Origin: a virus
IMG/VR virus record: IMGVR_UViG_3300025764_000002
Location: 1-43,330 of that record
DNA length: 43,330 nucleotides
Direction: 5' to 3' (one strand)
In this document: positions 14,031-21,046 of the stretch, one piece after another
Layout of the letters: each line of letters begins with the position of its first letter
How positions within the stretch are numbered: position 1 is the stretch's first letter
Position numbers and translations under genes: made by a program
The notes under the pieces: generated by a model
What the model saw: the letters and a program-made list of their open reading frames with translations, nothing else
The model's database searches: none
Told to the model about the DNA's origin: nothing

Positions 14031-14371
14031 TATTGCCTCTTTTGCAGTTGGGAAAGAGTTATTGAGCAATATTTAATTTGAGAATGAGCTTGTTTGCTCA
14101 TACCCTCTAGAACTTCGATAAGGGCACCTAAATCGGCTCGCTTAATCTTTGCTTCCTGAAGGACCGTCTCTAAAAAATCCGTATGAGCTTGAAAAACCTC
14201 AAGTTGTTCATAACCCATGTCACTTTCTAGTACCCCCGTCTCCCGCAGTTCATTCAGGCGAAGGCGAGCAGCCTCAAAGTCGGTGAGCTGATAGGTACTA
14301 ATTATGTCTGCTCTAGTCGTTAGGCACCCCCTTGCACCACGTATCCTGAAACGTGGCGTGACCAGCACCAC
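14030..14371 (-). CDS. Hypothetical protein (113 aa)
   Basis: A helical, probably coiled-coil protein (DFEAARLRLNELRETG, FLETVLQEAKIKRADLGA, LIEVLEGMSKQA). The ATG at 14371 overlaps the primase gene by 52 nt; no better start was seen, so the N-terminus is uncertain. Its stop overlaps the start of the endonuclease gene. Unknown function. Confidence 0.55.
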   Translation of the reverse strand: MVLVTPRFRIRGARGCLTTRADIISTYQLTDFEAARLRLNELRETGVLESDMGYEQLEVFQAHTDFLETVLQEAKIKRADLGALIEVLEGMSKQAHSQIKYCSITLSQLQKRQ

Positions 14372-15381
14372 TCCCGCGCTTTCAGCGGGTCAATGTCGTG
14401 TGGAAAAATGTACCAACCATACCCGTCTTTCGGCGTAAATGAGGTCGGCGCCCCTTTCGGCACTTCCGGCGGCCACCAGCCCAGCCAAAGACCCTCGGGT
14501 GCGGAAGCAAGGGAACCCTCAATGAACTCCAAGTCGGAGGTACGGTCGCGCTCAATGGGGTTGCTCCCCAAGCCCTCGCCAGAACAAAGCAACTCGTTCG
14601 CGTCTTTGTACTTGCCATAGAGTTGCAGACGGTGAAATTGCTGGTCGGGGAACATTGCAAGGACTTTCCTTTCGGCCTCGCGTCCAGCGGGGTCAGCGTC
14701 AAAGCAAAGAACGAACTCACATTTTGTGTGGGGGACTACCTCCTGTAACCCTGACAAGGTGGATGCCGAAAGAACGCCCACAACCGTTCCATAGGGCGCC
14801 AGCGTGTAGGAATCTGTCGCCCCTTCGCAGATAAAAAGAGGGTTTGGCATTGTCCAGCTTCGGTTCAACATGCTCACGTTCTGCTTGGGTGGATAGAACA
14901 GCCCACTTGCGTCACTCCCCGCGAAACACCTGTTCTTCGGCGTTCGCCCATCAATGAAGCGGCGCTGTATCCCCACCATCTTGTCGCCATGCCAGAGGGG
15001 AAAACACACGGCGGGGCCATCCGACTTCAACCCCTCGGTTGAAATCTTGCGGCCCTCCAGGTATTCTCTCCCTTCGGCGGTCAAGGGTTCGAGTTCGTTC
15101 CAGACCTTCTGAAACCTCCCCTCGGCGGCCTCCTCCAAGTCGAGATAGGTTCCAATGGGCTTCAGGCCAAGTTCGCTCCAGCCGCTCTTGTCCTCGGCCC
15201 AATCCCGATAACCACCATCTCTAAATACTTCAACGGAAGGAGTTCTATCGGAATGGAATGGTTTGGACAGGAGTACATAATCGCTTCCCTGCTGCGCGTG
15301 CTCAAGGGAACTACCGAGTTTCTCTAGGGCTTCCACGGCGCGGAACTGCGGGCCGCGAAGTCTCTTTTTATCTACGGCCAT
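14320..15381 (-). CDS. Toprim DNA primase
   Basis: 353 residues. The N-terminal region has KPFHSDRTPSVEV (40-52), the position of the CHC2 zinc ribbon in DnaG-type primases, but the usual cysteines are missing. The middle holds GREYLEGRKIS, and the Toprim core has ICEGATD (184-190, E186) and FDADPAG (227-233). It would make primers for the fork opened by the DnaB-like helicase. The C-terminal part is short. The missing zinc ligands suggest template recognition by another protein or by a different fold. Confidence 0.88.
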   Translation of the reverse strand: MAVDKKRLRGPQFRAVEALEKLGSSLEHAQQGSDYVLLSKPFHSDRTPSVEVFRDGGYRDWAEDKSGWSELGLKPIGTYLDLEEAAEGRFQKVWNELEPLTAEGREYLEGRKISTEGLKSDGPAVCFPLWHGDKMVGIQRRFIDGRTPKNRCFAGSDASGLFYPPKQNVSMLNRSWTMPNPLFICEGATDSYTLAPYGTVVGVLSASTLSGLQEVVPHTKCEFVLCFDADPAGREAERKVLAMFPDQQFHRLQLYGKYKDANELLCSGEGLGSNPIERDRTSDLEFIEGSLASAPEGLWLGWWPPEVPKGAPTSFTPKDGYGWYIFPHDIDPLKAREWCWSRHVSGYVVQGGA

Positions 15382-15764
15382 CAGTACTCCCAGGTGACGA
15401 GAACAACGTGTGCCTTACCGTGGGTTAGCGAGGGGCGCTCTCGGTTTTCCGCATCTGCGGCCCCTTGTGCAAATGCCTCAGTAGAAAAAAGGATTCTGTC
15501 TTTGACGGCGGTACGATAATCCCCGTCAGCACACACAACGGCCCACATTTCACGCTTCGCAGGCGCGGATACAAGGTCAAGAGGATTATCGCCCTTAGAC
15601 GTAAAATACCTCTCGTCTGCATCCCACGAACAGAGCTGCTCTCCGCCGTCCATGTTCGTAACGATGCCCGCTATCGGGCGGACACTCCTTATTTCTGTTG
15701 CCAGAATCCTCACCGCCCGCCCGTCGCGGGTCTGGTACTTACCTTCCATCGTAATCACCATCAA
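15381..15764 (-). CDS. Conserved hypothetical protein, paralogue B (127 aa)
   Basis: Paralogue of the gene at 12119-12469, with a shared ITMEGKYQTRDGRAVRILAT start. It is slightly longer, with an insertion near FSTEAFAQGAADAENRERPS. The first or second Met may be the start. It directly precedes the primase gene, overlapping it by 1 nt. Function unknown. Confidence 0.75.
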   Translation of the reverse strand: MMVITMEGKYQTRDGRAVRILATEIRSVRPIAGIVTNMDGGEQLCSWDADERYFTSKGDNPLDLVSAPAKREMWAVVCADGDYRTAVKDRILFSTEAFAQGAADAENRERPSLTHGKAHVVLVTWEY

Positions 15765-15943
15765 TTTTCCCCATGCAGTTCGCCGATGTTGTCTCTCATG
15801 TATTGGACACCGCTCTCGAACTGTTCGTTAAGGGCCTCATTCCACAGGGCTTCAGCCGCTTTCAAGTCGCCCATTACCATCAAGGCGTTGATCTTCAAGA
15901 ACTGCGGGTCGTGTGAGTTCACTTTCGTTTCAATGACCGTCAT
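15761..15943 (-). CDS. Hypothetical protein (60 aa)
   Basis: The start is chosen at ATG 15943, with a GGAGG site and ATGA overlap. A small helical protein (FLKINALMVMGDLKAAEALW, then NEALNEQFESGVQYMRDNI) with a TPR-like look. Unknown function. Confidence 0.65.
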   Translation of the reverse strand: MTVIETKVNSHDPQFLKINALMVMGDLKAAEALWNEALNEQFESGVQYMRDNIGELHGEN

Positions 15944-16053
15944 GGTTTCGCCTCCTTGAGGATTTTGATGACTGCTTTGAGGGCTTGTGCCTCGGTACAG
16001 TCGTGCTCCATAAACCAAGTGACAATGGCCTGCGCCAAATCTTTATCACTCAT
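15940..16053 (-). CDS. Hypothetical microprotein (37 aa)
   Basis: ATG 16053 overlaps the upstream stop (ATGA). An all-helical peptide (KDLAQAIVTWFMEHDCTEAQ, ALKAVIKILKEAKP). The tail LKEAKP again encodes the next gene's ribosome site (AAGGAGG). Too short for any family call. Confidence 0.55.
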   Translation of the reverse strand: MSDKDLAQAIVTWFMEHDCTEAQALKAVIKILKEAKP

Positions 16054-16262
16054 TTTTTCATCGACCCCGCGGCCTGAACAGAGTTTGCCCGTTCCAATTC
16101 CCCTATATAGTCTTTGGTGTTTTCTTCCCAATCCTTAATAACCGTCCGCATTGTTCCAGCCTCAGTCTCACATGCCTGCAGTCGTTCATTGAGATTGAGT
16201 TCTCTCTTATTAAATAAATCATTTATTTCATCTAACACGTCGTCCATTGTTCCTATCATCAC
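16050..16262 (-). CDS. Hypothetical coiled-coil protein (70 aa)
   Basis: An acidic helix-rich protein (VLDEINDLFNKRELNLNERL, then TVIKDWEENTKDYIGELERA) likely to form a coiled coil. It is coupled by ATGA overlaps to both neighbours. Unknown function. Confidence 0.65.
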   Translation of the reverse strand: MMIGTMDDVLDEINDLFNKRELNLNERLQACETEAGTMRTVIKDWEENTKDYIGELERANSVQAAGSMKK

Positions 16263-16987
16263 TTCTCCTTTGCCGCCATCGCGGCTTCTACCTCTTGCTT
16301 AAATAAGAAGTTGTAGGCGACGGCATTTATCTTTGCCATACCTTGTCCGGTGTGTTGATTGTGATAAACGCTGCGGTGTAGGGGTTTTGGCATATAGATA
16401 ACCCGATCGTTATCTACGTGATGCCCCTCACAGCCCTCGAACCAAGAGTTTAGTGGGGTAAACCCTAGCAAACGACGCTTAGCACTTGCCTTGTGCGCCC
16501 ATATTTGCGCCCCACCCTTCCAGTTTGGATTTAGTGAGCCAACAAATAAACCCATGCGTGCGGCGGACATATGCGCTACCGTTTCAGGAGTTCTTTTAAG
16601 ACCAAGGTTTGCAGCGGACAGCCTTGCCCTCGTCTCGGGAGACTTGATGCGCCCCCTACTTGCTGCACTTATCTTTATCTTTGTTTCTTCCGATGGGTGA
16701 AAACCAAGCGAGTTAGTATTTCCCATTCTTGCAGCCGACATCTTAGCCCTAGTAGCGACAGAGGGGTAATATCCAAGTGTGTACTGGTTCCCCATTAACG
16801 CAGCGGATTTCTTCGCCCGCGTTTCTGACGAGTCCTTATGTCCCAGATGTGCGGCAGAGTCTTTTGCCCGCGCCGTAAGTGACATGGTGTGTCCCATTGT
16901 CGCCGCAGATATCCGCGCCCGTGTTACGAGAGATTTTGGTCTTCCTATCAGCGCGGCGGATATTTTCGCTTTCTGTTCATCCGTCAT
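16259..16987 (-). CDS. NUMOD3-repeat HNH endonuclease-like protein, copy B
   Basis: 242 residues; eight NUMOD3-type repeats (about 16-22 residues each) precede an HNH-like C-terminal domain with EGHHVDNDRVIYMP and LHRSVYH. The last 35 residues are nearly the same as in the gene at 13440-14030, showing recent duplication with a change in repeat number, which would alter the length of DNA contacted. It is coupled to both neighbours by ATGA. No intron or intein host gene is adjacent. Confidence 0.85.
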   Translation of the reverse strand: MTDEQKAKISAALIGRPKSLVTRARISAATMGHTMSLTARAKDSAAHLGHKDSSETRAKKSAALMGNQYTLGYYPSVATRAKMSAARMGNTNSLGFHPSEETKIKISAASRGRIKSPETRARLSAANLGLKRTPETVAHMSAARMGLFVGSLNPNWKGGAQIWAHKASAKRRLLGFTPLNSWFEGCEGHHVDNDRVIYMPKPLHRSVYHNQHTGQGMAKINAVAYNFLFKQEVEAAMAAKEK

Positions 16988-17154
16988 TTTTGATGAAAGG
17001 CCTTTATTGCCTCGTTAAACATTTCAGTGAGGCTCTTCACATCCGACGCCAGCCCCGATACAAGGTAGGTTCTTTCTCCCTCACGGCTTATCTGGCAATA
17101 GTCGGGCAGCGTGTCATCTGAAACTTTGACTGCATACTTTTGTGTGATAATCAT
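16984..17154 (-). CDS. Hypothetical protein (56 aa), first gene after early promoter copy 2
   Basis: The start is set at ATG 17154, 7 nt after AGGAGG and about 30 nt after the expected transcription start. A small mixed protein (MIITQKYAVKVSDDTLPDYC, SGLASDVKSLTEMFNEAIKA). Unknown function. It leads the transcript that carries the primase and the phosphoesterase genes. Confidence 0.7.
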   Translation of the reverse strand: MIITQKYAVKVSDDTLPDYCQISREGERTYLVSGLASDVKSLTEMFNEAIKAFHQK

Positions 17155-17188
17155 GGATTTCCTCCTTAGGCTAATGTCCTCTATTACT

Positions 17189-17216
17189 ATTATACGAGAA
17201 TATGTGTTTCCAGCAA
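17189..17216 (-). promoter_or_regulatory. Leftward early promoter, copy 2
   Basis: On the minus strand, TTGCTG (17216-17211), a 16-bp spacer starting GAAACACAT and ending CG, and a perfect TATAAT (17194-17189). It is almost identical to copy 3 at 7198-7225, including bases outside the core boxes. Confidence 0.88.
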
Positions 17217-17743
17217 GCCAAAAAGTAAGGAAATTGTGAACCCTAAGTGAAGGGTCATCGGGCGCCCTGTTCTCCCTTATCCTTTCTTGACGGTGGGGGT
17301 GAACCATGCCAACGGTATGCCCGTCTGACCGTCGGGCGTGTTCATGGTGAGGCAAAACTAAGGAAGTTGGGGAAACGGAAGGCCAGCGGGCGAAATATCA
17401 ATGGCGGGCTTAGAAATGACCCTACAGAGTATATCAACGGAAATTGATATGCCACAGCGACTTGTCTTTTTTCGGTGAGTAACGTGCCAGTGGAAAGGTT
17501 CGTCAGTTAATAAATAAGGGCTGTTCCGACCTGTTCCGCTCTTCCGAGCGTATTCAAGGTAAAGACTTTGACATGATTCCCTTCGAAAAATGGGGAATTA
17601 GAAGAGGAAGACAGAACAAACAAACTTTCTCTCTATACTCTCTCTTTAAGGATGGTCTTTATATATATTTATATAGGTCTTTTAAAGAAGGAGTACTTAG
17701 TACTTGTACTAATCTTAGTACTGCACAAAGTGTGCCAACTGGT
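17217..17743. other. 527-nt non-coding, partly AT-rich region
   Basis: No convincing gene on either strand; plus-strand frames here lack ribosome sites. Contents: a directly repeated CTGTTCCG (17521-17528 and 17531-17538) next to GCTCTTCCGAGC, an AT-rich stretch at about 17640-17690 with GGTCTTT repeated, and a palindrome at 17706-17721. It lies inside the early region and is a second candidate for the replication origin. It may also be where transcripts from the promoter at 22155 end. Confidence 0.5.
17706..17721. repeat. Palindrome GTACTAA-TC-TTAGTAC
   Basis: A perfect 7-bp inverted repeat with a 2-nt centre, preceded by two further AGTACT copies (from about 17691). Near the end of the gene at 17744-17920 it could be an operator or a processing site; as a hairpin the loop is too small without opening a pair. 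Confidence 0.45.
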
Positions 17744-17920
17744 TTATTTAACCCTGTGGCCCGCTAGTAGAAAGAGCTTGGAGTCTTGTATCCTCTTGCG
17801 GCGCGCCCTCCACTTCTCGGCGAGGGTACAGACGAGGATGGCCCCGTTCAGATAGGCCATGTAGAGAAGGGCGAGAACAAGGCAGAATTGAAACAGTACC
17901 GTGCCTGGATCGTACATCAT
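17744..17920 (-). CDS. Small membrane protein (58 aa)
   Basis: The start is taken at ATG 17920, 6 nt after GGAGG. The N-terminal segment VLFQFCLVLALLYMAYLNGA is followed by a basic region (EKWRARRKRIQ), giving a likely single-pass protein with the C-terminus inside. It is coupled to another membrane peptide upstream by ATGA. Holin-like, anti-receptor or superinfection roles are possible; none is shown. Confidence 0.7.
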   Translation of the reverse strand: MMYDPGTVLFQFCLVLALLYMAYLNGAILVCTLAEKWRARRKRIQDSKLFLLAGHRVK

Positions 17921-18036
17921 CTTTGCCTCCACTCGCTACGGTTTGTAATGTACCAGTCAATCAAACAAAAAAGAACGATTACAATAAGAAAGACGGCGCC
18001 TATAATGATATTTCCGGTCAGCGATGTCCAATCCAT
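17917..18036 (-). CDS. Small membrane protein (39 aa)
   Basis: ATG 18036 with an AGGGAGG site. The peptide is a single hydrophobic segment (GNIIIGAVFLIVIVLFCLID) with a short basic tail (NRSEWRQR). Its stop overlaps the next membrane protein's start, so the two are made together. Unknown function. Confidence 0.65.
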   Translation of the reverse strand: MDWTSLTGNIIIGAVFLIVIVLFCLIDWYITNRSEWRQR

Positions 18037-18046
18037 TCTTGCCTCC

Positions 18047-18370
18047 CTAGTTCCAGAGTCTTGCCACTTGCGCGGGTAGTCCTGGCTGATTTACCCGTCT
18101 TGCATAGTCCGCCAGTGCGGCGGCGTTGGAATTCCATATCCCCATTGTAGTTATGTGGGGCAGCTCGTCAAAAAGGAAACGGCGTGAATGTTCAATCTCG
18201 ACTGACAGCCTTTCCCATCCCACGGCCATATCAAGATCGCCTGCGCGGGTTCTTGCGCGGGAGTATAGGTCGGCTTCCTCGCTATGCAGTCCAACGTAGT
18301 CGGGTGTGCAGAGACCCGACGCCTGCACATCGCAGGCCATCTCACAAATGGAGCGATTTGTCTCCTGCAT
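18047..18370 (-). CDS. Hypothetical protein (107 aa)
   Basis: A soluble helical protein (GLHSEEADLYSRARTRAGD, RLSVEIEHSRRFLFDELPHI, AAALADYARRVNQPG). One base separates its ATG from the upstream stop (TGACATG). No family is recognised. Confidence 0.65.
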   Translation of the reverse strand: MQETNRSICEMACDVQASGLCTPDYVGLHSEEADLYSRARTRAGDLDMAVGWERLSVEIEHSRRFLFDELPHITTMGIWNSNAAALADYARRVNQPGLPAQVARLWN

Positions 18371-18371
18371 G

Positions 18372-18554
18372 TCAGTATGGCCTCGTCAATGACCCGTTAC
18401 TGTAGAGGTATTCGTACAGGCCTTCACGAAAAGAATACGTTGCTTCGTCTTTTTCTTGCTGCATAATGTCTCTGATGCGCTTTTCAAAGTCATGGCACTT
18501 CTCCGGCGGGGCGTATTGTGAGAACTCGCCCATAATTTGTTCAAGCCGCTCCAT
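18372..18554 (-). CDS. Hypothetical protein (60 aa)
   Basis: ATG 18554 follows GGAGGCACAAC. The protein is charged and helical (KRIRDIMQQEKDEATYSF, EGLYEYLYSNG). It overlaps the upstream Cys-rich gene by 14 nt. Unknown function. Confidence 0.65.
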   Translation of the reverse strand: MERLEQIMGEFSQYAPPEKCHDFEKRIRDIMQQEKDEATYSFREGLYEYLYSNGSLTRPY

Positions 18555-18738
18555 GTTGTGCCTCCAAAGGGAAACACTTTCCGTACAGTCCGCAGTTGCG
18601 GCAGGTGTCGTACGACTGCCAAGGACATGAATCAGCGGGTTTTGCCTTGAGGAACCCTTTGACGGCTGCGTTCATCGCGTTCCGTTCCAGTTCTTCGCCA
18701 TGAGAGATTCCCTTGTCTGGAATGTTCAGGCTTGCCAT
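18541..18738 (-). CDS. Small Cys-rich protein (65 aa)
   Basis: Cys 38, 46, 49 and 55 (SCPW, CRNCGLYGKC) make a likely zinc or Fe-S site in the C-terminal half, after a helical N-terminal half (EELERNAMNAAVKGFLKAK). The CxxCxxxxxC spacing recalls the C-terminal cluster of Cas4-like proteins and small zinc-binding proteins. It overlaps its neighbours by 13-14 nt. Confidence 0.65.
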   Translation of the reverse strand: MASLNIPDKGISHGEELERNAMNAAVKGFLKAKPADSCPWQSYDTCRNCGLYGKCFPLEAQHGAA

Positions 18739-18857
18739 ACGCTCACCAATGGGTTATACTCCCTGCGGTCAGCCCTGACCAGTGCCCTCCGCCTTGAACA
18801 GCGGGGGGTTCTTTCAATCTTGTCGTAGAACGTCCAGCGGTTCCGTGTCTTACTCAT
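18726..18857 (-). CDS. Hypothetical basic microprotein (43 aa)
   Basis: ATG 18857 follows AAGGAGG. The 43-residue peptide is Arg-rich (RTPRCSRRRALVRADRREY), and it overlaps the next gene by 13 nt in another frame. It may bind nucleic acid; it may also serve only to couple translation. Confidence 0.5.
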   Translation of the reverse strand: MSKTRNRWTFYDKIERTPRCSRRRALVRADRREYNPLVSVWQA

Positions 18858-18930
18858 TGCATACCTCCTTAAGGATTTTGTTGATGATCTCCTGCCGCCT
18901 TCGGGCGGGTAGTGCGCTCCATAATCTCAT
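18850..18930 (-). CDS. Possible microprotein (26 aa)
   Basis: ATG 18930 has a GGGAGG site 7 nt upstream, and the stop (TAA) overlaps the next ATG region; the ribosome site of the next gene lies within its last codons (KEVCNE). A short helical peptide (RRRQEIINKILKEV). It may be a leader peptide for the gene at 18726-18857. Confidence 0.4.
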   Translation of the reverse strand: MRLWSALPARRRQEIINKILKEVCNE

Positions 18931-18966
18931 GTTTTGTGCCTCCCATGCGCCTGGCCGTGCGGCCCT

Positions 18967-19089
18967 CTAGCGCCGTAAACCTTCAATAATTGCGCGGGCG
19001 TTGTCAATTCGTGTGACTGTGGCAAAGTCCCCGCCAAGCCATGCGCGTTCCCATTCGATCTGTAACGCTTGCAACGTTGCGCCGCTCAT
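18967..19089 (-). CDS. Hypothetical microprotein (40 aa)
   Basis: ATG 19089 overlaps the upstream stop (ATGA). The peptide (ATLQALQIEWERAWLGGDFA, TRIDNARAIIEGLRR) is helical with a TPR-like spacing. Unknown function. Confidence 0.55.
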   Translation of the reverse strand: MSGATLQALQIEWERAWLGGDFATVTRIDNARAIIEGLRR

Positions 19090-19295
19090 GGGGTCGCTTT
19101 CTTGGCTTCGGCTTCCAGCGCCTTGCTGTCTGCCCTCATTGCTGCGGCCCATGTTTGCATAGGGTCTTCTGCAAGCGCTTCACGGTGTGCGGCCTCAATC
19201 TCTGCGGCTTCGGCTGCGTCAATGGTCGCCTGTTCGGTGGCGCTGATAGTCATGGCGTCTGCGGTGTGGAACTGTTTGGCTTTGGTGTTTTGCAT
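19086..19295 (-). CDS. Hypothetical Ala-rich protein (69 aa)
   Basis: The start at ATG 19295 is preferred over 19343 because a GGGAGA ribosome site and a CCCC-GGGG hairpin precede it, as in other genes of this block. The protein is an alanine- and glutamate-rich helix (TIDAAEAAEIEAAHREALAE). Unknown function. Confidence 0.65.
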   Translation of the reverse strand: MQNTKAKQFHTADAMTISATEQATIDAAEAAEIEAAHREALAEDPMQTWAAAMRADSKALEAEAKKATP

Positions 19296-19309
19296 GGTGT
19301 TTCTCCCTT

Positions 19310-19321
19310 CCCCATTCGGGG
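19310..19321 (-). promoter_or_regulatory. Leader hairpin before the Shine-Dalgarno site (gene at 19295)
   Basis: On the minus strand CCCC-GAAT-GGGG directly precedes AAGGGAGAAACACC and the ATG. It has the same layout as the hairpins at 21022, 21333, 21709 and 21962. Confidence 0.55.
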
Positions 19322-19349
19322 CAATTCTAAGCGGTACGTTCACGGTGGC

Positions 19350-19568
19350 CTATTGCTTGAAGCCGCCGAGCTGAAACTCGACAATACCAAACCAGCAGCG
19401 TAAGCGCCTTGTTTCGTGCGTGTAGCGCTTAGCGTAAAGACTAAGGGCCGCATATTCGTTGCCTTGAATAGAAAACGGCAACTTAGGGAGTGGAACGGGA
19501 CAGAAGGTGTGAAACTGCTCGATGTAGCCTCTTGATTCTTTGTTCAGAAACTCGGCCAGTGTATTCAT
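19350..19568 (-). CDS. Hypothetical protein (72 aa)
   Basis: ATG 19568 follows AAGGAGAACGAC, the same ribosome site wording as at 21947. The protein has basic and aromatic segments (YAKRYTHETRRLRCWFGIVE). It begins MNTLA like the protein at 21111-21320, but the rest differs. A GC-rich stem (CCGG repeats, about 19583-19599) sits upstream of the ribosome site. Unknown function. Confidence 0.65.
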   Translation of the reverse strand: MNTLAEFLNKESRGYIEQFHTFCPVPLPKLPFSIQGNEYAALSLYAKRYTHETRRLRCWFGIVEFQLGGFKQ

Positions 19569-19633
19569 GTCGTTCTCCTTGTCCGGCTCTCGGCTCCGGC
19601 TGCCGTCTGTAGGGTAGGCTGTTGGCCTGCTCG

Positions 19634-19654
19634 CGGGAACCTTCGCGGCTCCCG
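19634..19654 (-). other. Strong intercistronic hairpin
   Basis: CGGGAACC (19634-19641) pairs with GGCTCCCG (19647-19654; one G-T), with a 5-nt loop. It lies between the genes at 19672-19941 and 19350-19568. No T-run on the minus strand; probably an RNA-stability or processing element. Confidence 0.5.
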
Positions 19655-19671
19655 TGAATCGGTCAAGCGGC

Positions 19672-19941
19672 TTAGAGTTTTTTCGGTATTAGTTCATAGG
19701 CACCAGGCAGGAGGCGGTAAGTCGTTGCAAGGGTTGTGCTTTTTCCGTCTGCATCGCGTGGGTGGCTTGGCATTGCATAACACAAGCCCGCACTGGCCTC
19801 CCTAATCACTGCTTCGCAAATGGCTTTTTCAATGGTGGGCAGGTCGCTTGGAATCTTTCGGTTGAAGTGTTGCTGCATGGCTCCATCATGAGAGGCCAAT
19901 AAAACAAGGTCGTGGACACTCATTTTTCCGTAGTCGCTCAT
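19672..19941 (-). CDS. Hypothetical protein (89 aa)
   Basis: Begins MSDYGKMSVHDLVLLA and contains IEKAICEAVIREASAGLCYA, similar in order to the protein at 5186-5446 (MNYGEMSADELLNEI, then LRKAVIREASVG). These look like two diverged copies of one early gene. It ends before a strong hairpin. Unknown function. Confidence 0.7.
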   Translation of the reverse strand: MSDYGKMSVHDLVLLASHDGAMQQHFNRKIPSDLPTIEKAICEAVIREASAGLCYAMPSHPRDADGKSTTLATTYRLLPGAYELIPKKL

Positions 19942-20135
19942 GGCGTTGCCTCCTTAATCGGGCAATTTGCCATCTGCTTCTCCCAGCACTCAAACTCTAT
20001 ACAGGGCTCGCGTGGACTGATACATTCGCCCTTATCTTCTTCTCTTTGCAGGACGCAACCGTCGCTTTCTCTGTCCCTAAGATGGCAATACAAGCAATGG
20101 TCTGGTTTCTTGTCCAGCGTTATTTGATATGTCAT
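19938..20135 (-). CDS. Small Cys-rich protein (65 aa)
   Basis: The start is taken at ATG 20135 after AGGGA; a longer reading to 20300 would overlap the membrane protein gene. Seven cysteines (14, 17, 27, 38, 45, 50, 58) in 65 residues, with CLYC and CIEFEC, suggest one or two bound metals. It ends KEATP from the embedded ribosome site of the next gene. Unknown function. Confidence 0.65.
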   Translation of the reverse strand: MTYQITLDKKPDHCLYCHLRDRESDGCVLQREEDKGECISPREPCIEFECWEKQMANCPIKEATP

Positions 20136-20139
20136 GTCC

Positions 20140-20400
20140 CTACACCATCGAGTCGGGGGTCTGTTTGGCATATCCTGCGTTTTCAATGGAGCAACCCTCT
20201 GAAGTGACGGGCCCCTCATGATTGGAGATGGTTTTACTGGGAACAATTCCGCTGTAAGGAAATATTCCTCCGCGCTTGTTTTCTGCTCTTTGTTTGTCAA
20301 GTTTCGTGGTCAGTCTTACGCTGCGGTAGTAATCTGCGGCGGTGAAACCAGCAATTATAGAGAGTGCAATACCGGTGACTGCTTGCCAGAAGTTAAACAT
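20140..20400 (-). CDS. Small membrane protein (86 aa)
   Basis: ATG 20400 follows GGGAGG and a small CCG-CGG hairpin (20410-20419). An N-terminal membrane segment (FWQAVTGIALSIIAGFTAAD) is followed by a basic, hydrophilic C-terminal part (SVRLTTKLDKQRAENKRGG). Unknown function; a Rz-like spanin layout is possible, but the position in the early region argues against lysis. Confidence 0.65.
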   Translation of the reverse strand: MFNFWQAVTGIALSIIAGFTAADYYRSVRLTTKLDKQRAENKRGGIFPYSGIVPSKTISNHEGPVTSEGCSIENAGYAKQTPDSMV

Positions 20401-20435
20401 TTGAACCTCCCGTGTACGGTGCCCGCTATGGGGTC

Positions 20436-20735
20436 TTATCCGTTTACTACCGTCAATGGCTTGAACTTGCTCGGCTCGCTGCTCTTGTAGAACTTGCTCG
20501 GATCGTCGGATGGGTCATCATCCTCAAACCATGTCTGGTACGCTTTCGGGTCGCGCTTCTCTAACTCTTCGAGCAGAAAGTCCCGCACCTGCGCAACGGC
20601 TAGGAAGTCGTCATCGGTCTTCGCCTCTTCCATCTTGACGGTGGACAGGTTCCACTCAATCACAAGATCGGTGGTGTTTAAGGTGTGGATGAGCGCGCGC
20701 ATTCCTGCCTTGAGTGTTGCCACGTTGTTTCTCAT
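20436..20735 (-). CDS. Hypothetical protein (99 aa)
   Basis: A helical, acidic protein (LKAGMRALIHTLNTTDLVIE, AVAQVRDFLLEELEKRDPKA) with a Ser/Asp/Lys tail (DDDPSDDPSKFYKSSEPSKF). It is coupled to the upstream gene by ATGA. Unknown function. Confidence 0.7.
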   Translation of the reverse strand: MRNNVATLKAGMRALIHTLNTTDLVIEWNLSTVKMEEAKTDDDFLAVAQVRDFLLEELEKRDPKAYQTWFEDDDPSDDPSKFYKSSEPSKFKPLTVVNG

Positions 20736-21001
20736 GATGATATCTCTTTGCCAAATGTTTCTTCAAGTTGGAGCAGGTAGGCGCCAATGGCCGTCCAGTT
20801 GCACCAGAAAAACAGGCGGGAGCTGTCGGTATGGTTTACCTTGTCGGAGACTTGTAGAACCTTGTGCGCCATTTCGCCAACGGCGGCGGGTGAGCGTTCT
20901 CCTTGGTATTGCTCCATAACGTCAAGAAAACCGTTGCTGATGCGCGAGACAAGGCCAAGAATGGTGGCCGTTGCGTTGATGTCTTCGGCGGTTTTGTTCA
21001 T
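20732..21001 (-). CDS. Hypothetical protein (89 aa)
   Basis: A helical protein (TAEDINATATILGLVSRISN, AAVGEMAHKVLQVSDKVNHT, LFFWCNWTAIGAYLLQLEET). ATG 21001 follows AAGGAG and the hairpin at 21022-21033. Unknown function. Confidence 0.7.
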   Translation of the reverse strand: MNKTAEDINATATILGLVSRISNGFLDVMEQYQGERSPAAVGEMAHKVLQVSDKVNHTDSSRLFFWCNWTAIGAYLLQLEETFGKEISS

Positions 21002-21021
21002 GTCAAACTCCTTATTCCCCT

Positions 21022-21033
21022 ACCCTTTCGGGT
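21022..21033 (-). promoter_or_regulatory. Leader hairpin before the Shine-Dalgarno site (gene at 21001)
   Basis: On the minus strand ACCC-GAAA-GGGT, a GNRA-type loop on a 4-bp stem, lies just upstream of AAGGAG. It belongs to the leader hairpin family of this operon. Confidence 0.6.
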
Positions 21034-21046
21034 TGCGGGGTTGTTA

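Noticed and set aside
13440-16987. Group I or II intron or intein next to the NUMOD3 genes
   Set aside because: Neighbouring genes are continuous, and no intron core or intein blocks are visible.
17573-17767. Plus-strand frame in the AT-rich gap (64 codons)
   Set aside because: No ribosome site, low-complexity AT-rich composition and opposite direction to the whole region.
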